Positions 1-12,183 of a stretch of DNA of 64,000 nt are shown here, in pieces. The stretch covers positions 16,619,001-16,683,000 of the forward strand of contig CM072807.1 of NCBI GenBank assembly GCA_037013495.1, given 5' to 3'. The notes under the pieces are model-generated. The model had not been told where the DNA came from. It worked only from the letters and a program-made list of their open reading frames with translations, and made no database searches. Source of the stretch: Hippophae tibetana (taxonomy: Eukaryota; Streptophyta; Magnoliopsida; Rosales; Elaeagnaceae). Every line of letters starts with the position of its first letter. The stretch's first letter is position 1. The translations under genes and the position numbers were made by a program.

Positions 1-2956
1 TGGGGCATTGAAGGTTACTTCTGGAGTACTTGTGGCGATGAAAAGTGTTCGAAAGAATAACTTGTACTACTACCTTGGTAGTACGGTTATTGGGACAACA
101 TCAGCAGCAGTTTCAGAGGAAGAAAGAGATTTAGAAACTACCAAGCTGTGGCATATGCGTTTGGGACATGCTGGTGAAAAAGCTTTGCAAATTCTAGTAA
201 AGCAAGGCCTGTTAAAAGGTGCGAGAACAGGCAAGATATAATTTTGTGAGCATTGTGTATTGGGGAAGCAGAAAAGAGTAAGCTTTGGCACTACTCTCCA
301 TAATACAAAGGGCATTTTGGATTACATCCATACGGATGTATGGGGGCCAACAAGAACTCCATCCATGAGTGGAAAACATTATTATGTCACTTTCGTTGAT
401 GATTTTTCCAGAAGAGTTTGGGTGTATCTCATGAAGAAGAAGGATAAAGTGTTGGGAATTTTTCTCAAATGGAAGAAGATGATCGAGACTCAGACTGATA
501 AAAAGATCAAGCGTCTGAGGTCTGATAATGGCACTGAGTACACAAACGATCCATTTATGAAAGTTTGTGAAGAAGAAGGGATAGTGCGACACTTCACTAT
601 TCGAAAAACACCACAAAAAAACGGAGTTGCAGAACGTATGAACCGGACTTTACTGGAGAAGGTTCGGTGTATGTTGTCAAATGCTAGTTTAGGCAAGCAG
701 TATTGGGCTGAGGCTGTGACATATGCATGCCATCTCGTCAACCGTCTACCATCGTCTGCTCTTGAAGGCAAAACACCTATGAAGGTATGGTCTGGAAAAC
801 CTGCTAGAGATTACGATTTCTTACATGTGTTTGGTTCAATTGCATACTACCATGTAACGGAATCAAAGTTGGACCCAAGAGCCAAGAAAGCCATTTTTTT
901 GGGGATCCCTTCTGGTTCTAAGGGATATCGATTATGGTGCCTTGAAACGAAAAAGATAATCTTTAGCAGAGATGTTACCTTTGATGAATCTACCTTGTTG
1001 CAAAAGGTAACTAAGAAGATTGATGGCACTTTAGAGTAGGTGGAGCAAACTCCGAAACAAGTGGAGTTTGAAAGCAAAATTGTTAATCCAGTTAGTGAAG
1101 ATAAGACAGAAGCTGATCCTCCATTGACAGAAGATGAATCAGATGAAGAGGTTTTAACCCAAGAACCTCCACAGCAACAAGAAGAAACTGCAGTTGATAG
1201 GACACGACGAAAAAATGTCAAGGTAGCTGCTCGATACAAGGATTTTGAAGACCTACCTACTCAATTTAAGAATACGGTAGACTGTGCACTTTCAGTTGTG
1301 CATGATGATGTTCCTTCCATATATAAAGAAGCAATTAGAAGCCCTGAAGTTGAAAGATGGAAGGAAGCCATGGATGAAGAACTTCTGTCCCTTCAGAAGA
1401 ATAAAACATGGAAGTTGACACAACTACCTAAGGGCAAGAAGGCAATTGGATGCAAATGGGTGTATGCAAAGAAAGATGGATTTCCTAACAAAGATGGTAT
1501 TCGCTACAAGGCAAGGTTGGTGGCTAAGGGCTACGCTCAGAAGGAGGGAATCGATTATAATGAGGTATTTTCTCCAGTTGTAAAACATTCTTCCATTAGA
1601 ATTTTGTTGGCCTTGGTAGCACAGTTCGATTTGGAACTAGTTCAACTTGATGTGAAAACCGCATTTCTTCACGGTGACTTAGAAGAGGAGATCTATATGA
1701 CTCAGCCAGAAGGGTTTATTGTTGCTGGTAAAGAGAATTGGGTTTGTAAGTTGAACAAATCATTGTATGGATTGAAGCAATCTCCAAGGCAGTGGTACAA
1801 ACGATTTGATCAGTTTATGTTGCAACAAAAGTATACCAGAAGCACACATGATCATTGTGTGTATTTTTGCAAGCTACAAAATGAGTCTTTCGTCTATCTT
1901 CTATTGTACGTCGATGATATGTTAATTGCATCGAAGAGCCAAGCAGAAATTGAAAATTTGAAGGCTCAACTAAGTCAGGAGTTCGAGATGAAAGATTTGG
2001 GAGAAGCCAAGAAGATTCTCGATATGAAGATAAGCAGAGACAAGAAGAAAGGGAAGCTTAGTTTGACCCAGAGTCAATATTTGAAGCGGATACTATAACG
2101 TTTTGGTATGAATGAACAGACAAAACCTGTAAGTACTCCGCTAGTTCCTCAATTCAAGCTTAGTGCACAATTATCTCCTAAGAATGATGCAGAACGAGAA
2201 TATATGGCAAAGGTACCATATGCAAATGCAGTTGGTAGCTTGATGTATGCAATGATGTGTACAAGACCTGACATTTCACATGCGGTTGGTGTTGTAAGCA
2301 GGTACATGTATGATCCTGGTAAAGGACATTGGTTGGCTATGAAATGTATTCTACGGTATATTATAAATACTGTAGATGTTGGTTTAGTATTTCAGCAGAA
2401 TAATACCATTGGTCAATGTGCAGTCGGATATTGTGATTCTGACTATGTAGGAGATTTAGATAAGCGTCGGTCAATTACTGGTTATGTGTTTACTCTTGCT
2501 AGAGCACCAGTCAGTTGAAAGTCTACCTTGCAGTCCATAGTTGCTTTGTCTACTACAGAGGCAGAGTATATGGCAGTTACAGAGGCTGTGAAGGAAGCTA
2601 TTTGGTTACGAGGTTTGCTTGAAGACTTGGGAGTTGGTCAAAAACATATTAAGGTGTTTTGTGATAGTCAGAGTGCTATTCATTTAGCAAAGAACCAAGT
2701 CTACCATACACGTACAAAGCACATTGATGTTCGTTATCATTTCGTGCGAGAGATTATTGAAGAAGGTGGAGTACTAGTTCAGAAGATTAGTACGACAGAG
2801 AATCCCGCAGATATGATGACCAAGGTGGTAACAACAATCAAGGTCAAACATTGTCTGGACTTGATTAACATCCTACAGATCTGAATTGGCACTGGCGTCG
2901 TTGATCTAGCAATTGAAGAAATCATTTAAAACCACTAAGTCGCTAAGGTGGAGATT

Positions 2957-3405
2957 TGTTATATATTGCTCCTTAGTGAGAAAATTAGAAAAGTCTCACA
3001 TTGATTAGGAATGAAGATGAGTGTTGGTTTTGGGGCTATAAATAAAGCCCTCCTTCACCATTTGTAAACATCCCAAAATTTGTAAATCTTCTTCTCTTTT
3101 GTAAGGGTAATTGATTAGCTCAATTTTGCCCAATTAGTTGTAATTTTGGAGTTCATCCAATTGGAGATAGTGGAAGTGGTCAACGACGCCCGAGGACCTA
3201 GGTAACATTTATACCGAACCTCGTTAAATTTCTGGTGTTATTATTTTTCTGCTTTAATATTTCTGTTTAAATATCTGTTTTAGTTTAATTTAGCATTATA
3301 TTTCAATAGCATTATTTTATCGGGTTAGTTTGAGTTCTATTCATTTAAATCATAAGAAAATAGTTACTACTTAAAATAGGGAAAATATACCCGATTTTCC
3401 CAATA
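2957..3405 (+). repeat. 3' LTR of the Tork-like Copia element
   Basis: A purine-rich tract (AAGGTGGAGAT) ends just before TGTTATATATTG at 2957, the expected polypurine tract and LTR start. The LTR carries a TATA box, TATAAATA, at 3037-3044. The likely end is CCCGATTTTCCCAATA near 3405, which resembles the CCCAACA end common in this lineage. The end is inferred because the partner LTR is outside the window. Confidence 0.75.
3037..3044 (+). promoter_or_regulatory. LTR TATA box
   Basis: TATAAATA lies about 80 bp inside the LTR, followed by AATAAA at 3041-3046. This is the usual U3/R promoter arrangement of plant Copia LTRs. Whether it is active is not visible from sequence. Confidence 0.6.
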
Positions 3406-3885
3406 GGTTCATTTTCATATAAATTAATGCTAACAACTTATACGAGTAAACGTAAAGTATTATAAAAATTATTCCACTGTAAAGTATTTAACTAAAAAAA
3501 TATTTAGTTAACAAATTTATTTAGTCGAAATTTATCAAATGAACTAATAAGCTGTTAATTTAAATTTGTGATCTAACTGTATTTTTTTAACTCATGAATT
3601 AATTAAGTCAATCTTAAATGATTGGACTGAGCAACACATTTAACAGAGTCAAAGCATATGAATTTTTATTCGCGAGGAAATTAATATTTGTTTCCCAGGA
3701 AAGATTGATCTCAGTGAGAAAAAACATTATTTGGTCGAAAATTTGGTGGGTATTTATATATGTAGAGTAAAGTAAATTCGTATATTTCAAGTGATAGTTA
3801 AAAAGTTATCTTAATTAACAAATAATTTTATGAGTAAGTTTAATAAATACTTAATTATTATATAATTGTGAATGTAATATAATTA
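3406..3885. other. AT-rich spacer, nothing recognised
   Basis: About 480 bp of AT-rich DNA between the Copia LTR and the Tat LTR remnant. I see no coding frame, RNA gene or clear repeat in it. Confidence 0.6.
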
Positions 3886-4247
3886 TCTTAACAAAAAAGA
3901 GACGAAATAATTATACATTAGTTATCTAAAATATATGAATACTTAAAGATTATCCTTATCTATATTAAAGGATAATCTAGCTAATAATTATAAATAATGT
4001 TCTACAAAAACTCAATTCTGATAATGTAAGAATAAGTTAGGTTTATTCTTTCCCTTATACATATAGTTACATATGAAATACATAATATAATATCTAATAT
4101 TAAATACCATACATCTTATAATAGGGATGTATGGACTAAGACCGTCCCCACAAGATGGTCCAAGGTTTTAACAATTTATTCATCTCATATATTCTACAAA
4201 GAATAATCTTACTTAGTGTTGATAAAAATTGATATCAATATCTAACA
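3886..4247 (+). repeat. Tat LTR remnant (same family as 33191-33794)
   Basis: This stretch aligns by eye with 33340-33794. Shared blocks include ACTATCCTTATCTAT-like sequence, CATAATATAATATNTAATAT, AAGATGGTCNAAGGTNNTAA and ATTGATAAAAATTGATATNA. It ends with TAACA at 4243-4247. The first part of the LTR is not recognisable here. Confidence 0.65.
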
Positions 4248-4777
4248 TCATATGTGGAAATAATGGGTTCAATTTGGCTAAAAAAATTCAAAGTTGTAAG
4301 AATCTCAAAAAAAAAAAAAAAAAAAAAATTTGTTCTCCAAGTCATTGATTTACTAAGAAAGAAATTAAAAAAAAGATATTTGAAAAAAAAGAAACTGTGT
4401 ACCTTAGTAGCAATGTTTCTCAAAAGAGAACATTAAAGTCTAGCCTACTAGTCAACATGCCATCCTTCTAACTCTACTATAGCCAGCTAGAAATATAGGT
4501 GATGCATCTAGACATACTAACCTATAATGGGCCTAGCAAGCCAAAAAATTCAAGATGAGCTTAGACTCGAGCTCACTTGGACATGATGGAAAATACACTC
4601 TAGGTCATCCTGGAGCGTCTACCAGGACCATAGGTTCTTGGAAGAGTTATGGTCCAGAAAAATATTACTAAGGCATCTTCCAATGCCCAGAGTGCTAGAG
4701 GCTAGACTCATAACCATCCAAGGCTTGGTTGGTAAGTTGAATGCCTACAACAGAATCCTAATCCTGTAGCCAACTAA
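4248..4777 (+). other. Spacer and weak gag-like sequence of the Tat relic
   Basis: A poly-A run at about 4307-4328 is followed by A-rich sequence, then from about 4500 by less AT-rich sequence that probably belongs to the N-terminal part of the Tat gag, resuming after the LTR insertion at about 6297. The assignment rests on position and composition more than on motifs. Confidence 0.35.
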
Positions 4778-6291
4778 TCGCTATACACGAAGTGTGTGCA
4801 ATAAATATACAAGTATACATATCACATCAAGTAATCTAATGATGAAAAAAGACTGTTCTCATAAAGATTATTTAATTAGAAATTAATTTTTAAATCTGAA
4901 AAAAATAAAAATCAATTTTTTTTTGTGTTTTTATATTTTAAGTAAACAAAATAAAAATAATTAATTAAATAAGATTTTATGACTAAAAAGATATATGAGA
5001 AAATATCTAGGAATACTTAATCCCCCAATTTTCTAAATATGCAAATCGCTAAAATCTCCTCAATATAATTATCAATTAATTACATGATCAATTGAATCTA
5101 ACATACCATGTATTCCTTTCTCAAGTAAACTACAAATCATATAGTAATTAATTCGATCACACTCTCATGCTAATTAAATTGCATACTATTTATTAAGTTC
5201 GTCAATTATGGGTCACATACATAAAAATCATACATCTATGCCTAGAAATTATGCATGTTATTTAATCAAGACAAACAATTAAATAATTCTCTCAAATATA
5301 TTTAATTGACTCTATAGATAAATTGTTGGCCAAACAATTAATAACATAAAAATCAGATTAAATAATATAATTAAATTATAATTATAATTGGGGTAAAAGT
5401 ATAGATAATCACATCGTGAAAATTTGGTTCATAAGATCCCTAATTTAATAAATTAATTACACATAATTATGTTCATAAAACTCATATTTTTCATAAAGAA
5501 AGATATAAAATTAATAAAAAAAGTAGAAAAAGAAATACAATCAATCTCTTGAATTGTAGTATTAATTTTCTCTTGAATCTCCACAAAAATTGTGTTTTCT
5601 CTCTTTTTAGCTAAATAAAAAACCAAAATTATACTAATAGAGGCAAATTAGGGTTTAAGGAGTGATTAGGGGCTTAAATAAAGCTCAGGTGCTATTTGGA
5701 CCATCAGATCATCTTCAGATCAAAGGCTACAATCAAAACAAGCAAAATTGACAATTTCAACCAATCATAACGTGACAAGTGGCATCAGAAATTCACTGAG
5801 TGAATCAGGGCGCGACGTGTGGCAGTGTAGATTGGTCATATTCAACACTTGTTGAGTCATCAACATGTGGCATGGCATGATTTGTGTAAATATATGGCAT
5901 GGCACATGGGTGGGACATGTAGAGAAATGGCATGGTGACACGTGGCATGACACGTTGACCAATTTCTAAACTCGGATTAAATATCGTGCTGACACATAGT
6001 GCATGTTTTGTCCTCCTCACACGCAGTGCAACGTGATTCACTTTTTGTGCTTGTGTGGCGAACCTAGTCAGCATCCCCAACTTGCGTGGCATACCACGTG
6101 GTAGATTCTGATTGGTCTTGCGTTAAAAATATAGAAAAATCCCAAAAAAATTCAAAAATTATATTTTCACCCTTTTTCATTAAAAAAATTTATATTTTAA
6201 TTTTTTTTCCATATAAATATTAATTATTAAATAAAATAAGTAAATATTAAGTAAAAAAATGCACTAATGACTCTACTTTCATAGAGTCATC
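4778..6291 (-). mobile_element. Solo-LTR-like Gypsy insertion inside Tat gag
   Basis: Read on the minus strand this has LTR architecture. A CCAAT- and G-box-rich upstream part (about 5760-6130) holds CACGTG at 6095-6100 and 5939-5944 and several GCCACGTGTCA-like sites. A TATA-like TATTTAAG lies near 5675, then an AT-rich R/U5 running to about 4778. The minus strand starts TGATGACTC. ACTAA stands at 4773-4777 and again at 6292-6296, a candidate target duplication whose exact edge against the TG terminus is ambiguous by one base. No coding sequence is seen between the ends. Confidence 0.55.
6268..6289. repeat. Perfect 8-bp inverted repeat at an LTR edge
   Basis: TGACTCTA, a 6-nt loop, then TAGAGTCA. 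It lies at the terminal bases of the solo-LTR-like insertion, so the first bases of the LTR can fold back on themselves. Confidence 0.8.
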
Positions 6292-7235
6292 ACTAACCAT
6301 ATTTATCTACTTATCACAACCATCCAGCCTTGGATGCCAAATCTTAATCTCATCGACCATTTGTCTTGGACCATTTGGGACCAACCTAAGAAGCTCTTAT
6401 GCATCACAACTTATGAGACCATCTTGAGGCACATAGACAAGGACATTCTCTACATGCCAACCATGCTGGCCAAGAAACCTCAGTAGGAAATGACCACTAA
6501 GGTCTGGAACGAGATAAAAACTATTCCTCATCCCACTATTGATACACTTGTTGAACAATTACAAGTTCAATAGAGGTTGAACTGAGGTTGATTCCTAGAC
6601 TTGATAGTCTCTACTAAGTCTCTATTCACCTCAGGAATCATGCCATCCAACTTTATGAAAAATTCAAATTTCCTAACACAGGTACATATGATGGCACCAA
6701 AGATCTTTTGGAGCATCTAGAAAATTTCAAGTGTTGGACGGATCTTTATGCCTATATTGATAGATAAGGCTAGAGCTTGGTATCAAACTTTGAAGCCCAA
6801 CATTATTAATTCCTTCACATAATTTGGGAAACATTTCTTGTCTTACTTCTCAGCCAAGAAAAATAGGCCAAAGAAATTGGCACACCTGCTACCTCTATAG
6901 TAGGGAATGGATGAGTCATTGAAAGATTTCTTTGAAAAATTTAATAAAAAGAAAATACAAGTGGTAGATTACTTAGAATATTTCATCATTATAAATTTAC
7001 ATTAAGATTTATGCCATATACTCTTATGGAGGGACCTGGCCAAGGATCTTCCAATGAAATATTCTGAGGCTTCTCAATTGATTAACACTTATATTAATAT
7101 GGATAAAATGATCTCTACTAGAAAAGTCAAGAGCATTCCAATAAAGAACTACCATAATAGAAGCATAGAAATGGAGATGAAACCCCATGCCATGACAACA
7201 AAAAGTCCATGCTGGACTAAAGAAATGATAGTGTA

Positions 7236-8179
7236 AGTCCTATAGTCCTTTTTATGTGTGTTGGTTTCCCATATGAAAAATATAGTCCTTATATTTTACT
7301 CAATGTTTTATCTTCCTTTGTGTAAGGTTGGTTACTCTAGATTAGTAATGCATACACATAAATAATTAGGTACACTTTGAATGTGAGCATGTTTACACCC
7401 CTCACTGGTTTGGTTTTTATAGTGTGTACGCTAGGTCACTCACTCATTTTTTTGGCTCGATTCTTCTACGAATATTTATGAAAATTACTCGACAATTTTT
7501 GGAAAGAATTTTTTTTTTTGGAACCTCACCACACCCTTGGCAAGGTGGTTGGTAAGGTATGTTTAGGATTGGTCTAATTTGTAGAGATAAGTCAAGACAA
7601 TTGGGTGAATGTATGGATTCCATAAAAGGTCCGCCTATTTATAGAATATTACAAGAACAAGTGTCAATCACAGAATGTGTACACATGTATGTGTCAATGA
7701 GGGATCAAATTGGTAAAAGTACAAAATTTTATGGATTGAGATTTACCCTAGCTTGAGCTGGTGGTTGATGTTACAAGAGATGTGGCTTCTTGGGATTGAC
7801 CTCTTACTTGACAGTGTGCTTCAAGTATGTAGAGTTAAGTATGTCATTCAAGGCATTCCATCTTTCAACTCGGTTTGATCACGTAATCTCGGTTTGATGT
7901 ATAGCTTGGTCTAATCACGTAGGCTTGGGCCGACCTCTAAGTTGGTATATATGTCTAAACATCTACTCCCTTTACTCTTTCAGTTTGATCTCTTAGGCTG
8001 AGGTGGAAGAATAATTCCCGGGTAGTGAATATAAACCATTTAGCTCCCCTAATAAATTCATGTAAATTGATTGGAGAGAAATAATATATGCCTCTATCTA
8101 AAAAGATGCGAGGGTTAAGACTTATCATAATTTCATGCACAATAATCAGACATTAAGAAAAAACACTTTGTTGCATCAG
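7236..8179 (-). repeat. Probable 3' LTR of the minus-strand Tat element
   Basis: On the minus strand a TGATGCAACAAAG start near 8179 is followed by U3-like sequence and then ATTCTATAAATAGG, with its TATA box at 7634-7643. R/U5-like sequence runs down to about 7236, where the plus-strand gag relic stops. Both ends are inferred because no partner LTR was found. Confidence 0.4.
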
Positions 8180-8429
8180 TTTAAGCTTTCAAAGGTTTTT
8201 AAGTTCAATGGTAAGAATTCAGCTCAAACTATAATCTTATTTGTTCAAGTTTTTAGAATGCAAGCCTTGAGAGTCTACATGTATTTTACATATCATGCAT
8301 AGAGAAAAGACATCAACCTCATGCTTGGGCTCCTAGAAGAGCCCCTAATATGCCAATGCTAGTGACAATTCGAGGTCTTCTAGGTTAGGCTCTTTCAACA
8401 AGGTGAGTCAATCTCCACTTCCACCTTCT

Positions 8430-10830
8430 ACCTTTACTACTCATCCTTAAGTCACTCCCATAATTAAGTTGAGTGTGCCCTAACCTAAATATTTGTGGCT
8501 AGGACATGAAGGAAAAATATGAGAAATGAAGGGTCTAGGGAACCAAAGGTCGCACCAAGGGTTAGTCGGTTGTGGCTAAGACTAGTGGGCTAGTGCCTTA
8601 GGATGAAGAAAGGTTAAGAAAAACCTATAACATCCCCTCCTCGGTTCAGATAATGATTCCTCCAAAGAGAGCTTGTGATAGTGACCAACCTTCATCTGGG
8701 TGGACTGTTTTTAATGAGAAGGCACTATGGTGGGGTGTAAGGTTCCCTTTATACCCTATTATAAGGATATTCTTGGCTAGGACTCAGCTCCCTCTAGGAT
8801 AGCTGATGCCTAATAGGTGAAGGTATTTACTCTACCTGTATTGATATGTCAAGAACTCATGATGAATTTAGAGATGGTTGAGTTTAATGAGGCTTATGTT
8901 CTGAATCCGATCCAAGGAAGGTATACATGTTAGTGAAGCAGGCCCGGGGTATAAATGTGTCTCTATCTAAGAATGAGAAAAATTGGAAAAATTATTTTTT
9001 CTATCTCTAAAGCATGTGTAAGTCTTCTACTAGTGACACCATACTAATAAAGAATGTTTGGAATGACACAAAGGTTGTGATAAGGAATATAGGTTCCTTC
9101 ATCACGACCTTGAGTTTTGATGCAAAGCAATGCTTGGTTGATATCCAAAACTATCTTCTTGAAGAAACCCGTTGGAGGCACTTATTGAAAAACCCACCCT
9201 TTGTTGCGTGCAGGTTGATGAGGCATGGTTTGATGAAGCCTCTCTTAAGATCATTCATAAACCCTGAACCCCTCCCGTGGACTTTGGGGGATAGTTCAAA
9301 GTGGACACTGACGATGGTCAACTAACCTTGAGCTCTCACTTTCTTATTTTTGGGATGTCATGATGAAAATAACACCCCTTTTCATTTTTTGTAAATCCTA
9401 TAGGGCTTATTGCTGCCTAAATTTTGTCCCGTTTGTAGAGTAAGGTTTCTTCTACGCATGGGAGTTCCTAGAAGAGTATACATCATATTTATGGAAGGAG
9501 ATCTTCTAAGGGTAAAAAGAGGAGTAAATCCTCTAGTCAAGAAGGTTGTCTTCCACCTTTAAAAAAGAAGAAGAAAATATCCAGGGATGAGCCTACGTTC
9601 AGCCCAAAGTATTTAAATGTCTATATGCTTCTATCCTTGTCGCAAGAGCAATATGGAACTCTATCTCTATGCTCATGCTCTAAAGAGCCTGGAGACTTTG
9701 TTCGGGATTCAAGGAAGGGAAAGGCTATGGTGAATGACCTTACCACCAATATGGATGAGATAGTTCTAAATTGGGGTTTGGTGCCATAGTAGCTCGACAC
9801 TTATCTGATCCATCTTCTTAATGAATGGTTTGAGAATTAGCTTGATGAGATCTATGAAGATACAGACTCTAACAATGTCATCCATTGTCAACTATATGAG
9901 GTATTCTTCTTTGCACCTTGTGTTTATTTATGACAACTATTTTGACAAGGTTTAGCTCGTGACATATTTTTTAACCTTGCACCTTTATTTTGTTTCAGTT
10001 GGTACTGCTCTACGATTTTAACAAGGCTTGGAGTGTAGGTCATTTGAAGGACAAGCTGGCACAAATAAAATAGGGTCATATATCGACTCAATCTAGGTAT
10101 GCCATACTGATGGCGAGAGCAAATAAATGGAAGAGTGAGGCTATAGATAAGGAGGAAAAACTGAAAGGAACCACCACCGAGTTGAATGATTATGCCAAAC
10201 ATGTTACAGAGCTCGAGGAAGCTTAAAAGTGAACTGAAGATGAGATCAAGGAGGCTTAGGAAAGAGACGAGAGAGATCGAAATAAATCTGAGGTTGTTGC
10301 TGTAGACGCTCACATGGAAAATACCAAGGTTGATTTCATGACCAAACAACTCAAGTCGAGCTTAGAAAATGGGTATAATCTGGCCATGAAGTCTTTTAAG
10401 ACGGAGGCCAAGAAAAATACATGGGCAAGTATTATTATCACATTCTCAATATCACGGTCACTCTTCCACACATACGTACTCCTTTTGAAGAGGAAGGAGA
10501 ATATGAGGAGTCTGGCTTAAGTGGAGGCGAGGATTGGCCTGAGGTGGTAGGTGCAGGTGCAGAGGCAGGGGCGAGGGTCATTAATTTTTGGGACTTGGTT
10601 CTTTTACTTTTTGAGCTCGATGCCACATCTATTTATGTGGTCGCAAGCTTATACTTTGTAAATCATATTTTATGGAATAAAAATTCAATTTTATTTATTA
10701 AAGAAAAGTTAATTTGTTTGAATTATTGTGTATTTATGACGTTGACCTACCCACTCTTTTTTTGGAAGATGTGTCATTTATCTTTTTCTCAATATCATTC
10801 CCTATAAAAGAGGTTAAGGGCATTTGTTTG
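8430..10830 (+). mobile_element. Antisense additional-ORF relic of the Tat element
   Basis: Decayed coding sequence on the strand opposite to the surrounding Tat pol. It resembles the plant 'putative gypsy type transposon' proteins (Pfam PF04195 type). A basic-aromatic stretch of the NWKNYFF kind lies near 8970-9000. A charged coiled-coil-like region lies at about 10100-10440, and an acidic tail (EEEGEYEESG) near 10480-10510. Published surveys of Tat elements describe extra ORFs either before gag or, antisense, after pol; the position here fits the second arrangement. The family assignment is from memory of these motifs. Many breaks. Confidence 0.5.
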
Positions 10831-11540
10831 ATTTTTGTGTTAATTCTTTCATCTTTTGTGGTTGAGCTTTAGGGATTATAATAGGTCAAATAGACATTCA
10901 GTTTGAGCTTTGAGAGTGGAAAATGGTAGGCTTAAAAACAAGGTTTATGTATTAAAAACCAAGGTAGTTAAACTCAAGGCTAAGGTAAAAGAGAATAAGT
11001 ATGAGCTCGCATCTTACAAAGAAGAGTTAATCCAAACTCAAGAAAATGAGGACCTTGGCTAAAATGGCCAATCTTATAAATAGGGAGTCTTATTGGGCAA
11101 GCTTCTATATGAATTGTTATGAATGAGTGTTCCTTAAAGTGATAGAGGTCATTGAAGAACTGGAACAAGCAATGTTCGTGATGAGGTCAACTCATCCCGA
11201 CGTAGTGACCCATGCACAAAAGAAAATGATTAAGATTTAGTTTGAGCTTTTACCTTTAGTGGAAGAAACCAACTATCTAGACATTAGTCGTGTGTCTAAG
11301 TGCTTGAAGAATTTTTAACCCTCTGCGTGTCCGAGCTTTATATAAGTAAATGTTATAAAAAATTTGTAATTTCAAATAATGAAAATAATTCTAATGGCAT
11401 GTACTCACAAATCTCTAGTGTTATATATTTTTATTACCATTTATTTTATTATGGAACAATAATTACTTACAATTATCAAGAAGCCCTATCTAGCTTTTAA
11501 CCAAGCTAACCTATTTGGGGTGTAAAATAGTGGAAGGTAA

Positions 11541-12183
11541 AGCATTACTTGGTTCCTGACCGAGGTGCTCATCTCGTCCATCAATATCAAAGCATCGACT
11601 TGGTTCGTGATCGAGATGGACAACTTATGACCATTACATGTGTCAGGGCACTCTACCTAGTTCTTAATCGAGGTGATTAGCACGTGACATAAGATGGTAG
11701 GAGATGGAGCTTTAATTTGTTCTTGACTGAGGTTCTCATATCTCCCTTCAATGTCAGAGTGTCGATCTGGTTCCTCACCGAGGTGACCAACTCGTTACCT
11801 TTGCATGTGTCAGGGCACTCTACTTGGTTCCTAACCGAGGTGATCATCTATCCCTTCAATGTTAGAGTGTTTACTTGCTTTCTAACTAAGGTGAATAACT
11901 CATGACCTTTTCATGTATCAGGGCATTCTAGGTAAACAACTAGTTAACTTTGTATGTGTCAAGGCACCCTACCTAGTTCTTAACCTAGGTGATAAGCTTA
12001 TGATGTAAGATGGTGGGAGAAGAAGCTTTACCTGGTTCCTGACTGAGGTGCTCATCTCTCCCTTCAATGTCAGAGTGTCGACCTGGTTTCTGACCAAGGT
12101 GAACAATTCGTGATCGTTGTATGTTAGGTTGCTCTACTCGGTTCTTAATCGAGGTGATCATACCATGACGTAAAATGGTGGGA
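11541..12183. repeat. Higher-order tandem repeat, about 167-bp unit of three subunits
   Basis: About a dozen subunits of 49-62 bp each contain a variant of TGGTTCCTGACCGAGGTG. Three subunit types follow one another in the order A-B-C. A continues with CTCCCTTCAATGTCAGAGTG, B with ACCTTTGCATGTGTCAGGGC and C with GACGTAAGATGGTGGGAG. The A subunits start near 11545, 11712 and 12028, giving a period of about 158-167 bp, so about four rounds; one round is partly hybrid. The array lies beyond integrase in the 3' non-coding part of the minus-strand Tat element. Confidence 0.85.

Larger units (their letters stand above)
1..3405 (+). mobile_element. Copia LTR retrotransposon, Tork/Tnt1-like, 3' part with 3' LTR
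   Basis: This is the 3' portion of a Ty1/copia element; the window opens inside it, so gag, protease and the 5' LTR lie outside. Domains in Copia order are a GAG-pre-integrase zinc-binding stretch (about 100-270), integrase core (about 280-750), a low-complexity linker (about 1000-1200), reverse transcriptase (about 1350-2100, with the motifs LDVKTAFLHGDL and LLLYVDDML) and RNase H (about 2500-2880, with LSTTEAEYMA). Integrase before RT identifies Copia, and the motif wording matches the Tnt1/Tork lineage. It is a broken fossil with roughly four breaks but well-preserved sequence, which suggests a moderately recent insertion. The 3' LTR begins at 2957. Confidence 0.93.
3886..7235 (+). mobile_element. 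Gypsy Tat-lineage relic: LTR and gag, split by another LTR
   Basis: A decayed plus-strand Ty3/gypsy relic. An LTR remnant (about 3886-4247) is followed by weakly preserved gag-like sequence (about 4500-4777 and 6297-7235). The best-preserved part, near 6650-7150, reads like Tat gag: a TYDGTKDLLEHL segment, a RAWY motif, then a PMKYSEASQLIN segment. No pol is recognised. The gag region is interrupted by the solo-LTR-like insertion at 4778-6291. Many breaks; old. Confidence 0.65.

Noticed and set aside
4235-4436. Short frames on both strands rich in K or F
   Set aside because: Produced by a poly-A run and A-rich flank.
5765-6092. Minus-strand frames of 65-95 codons
   Set aside because: They sit in the promoter part of a solo-LTR-like insertion; histidine/methionine-rich reading comes from CATGCCA repeats.
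11541-12183. CRISPR-like regular repeat
   Set aside because: Unit is contiguous tandem DNA with no unique spacers, in a plant retroelement.
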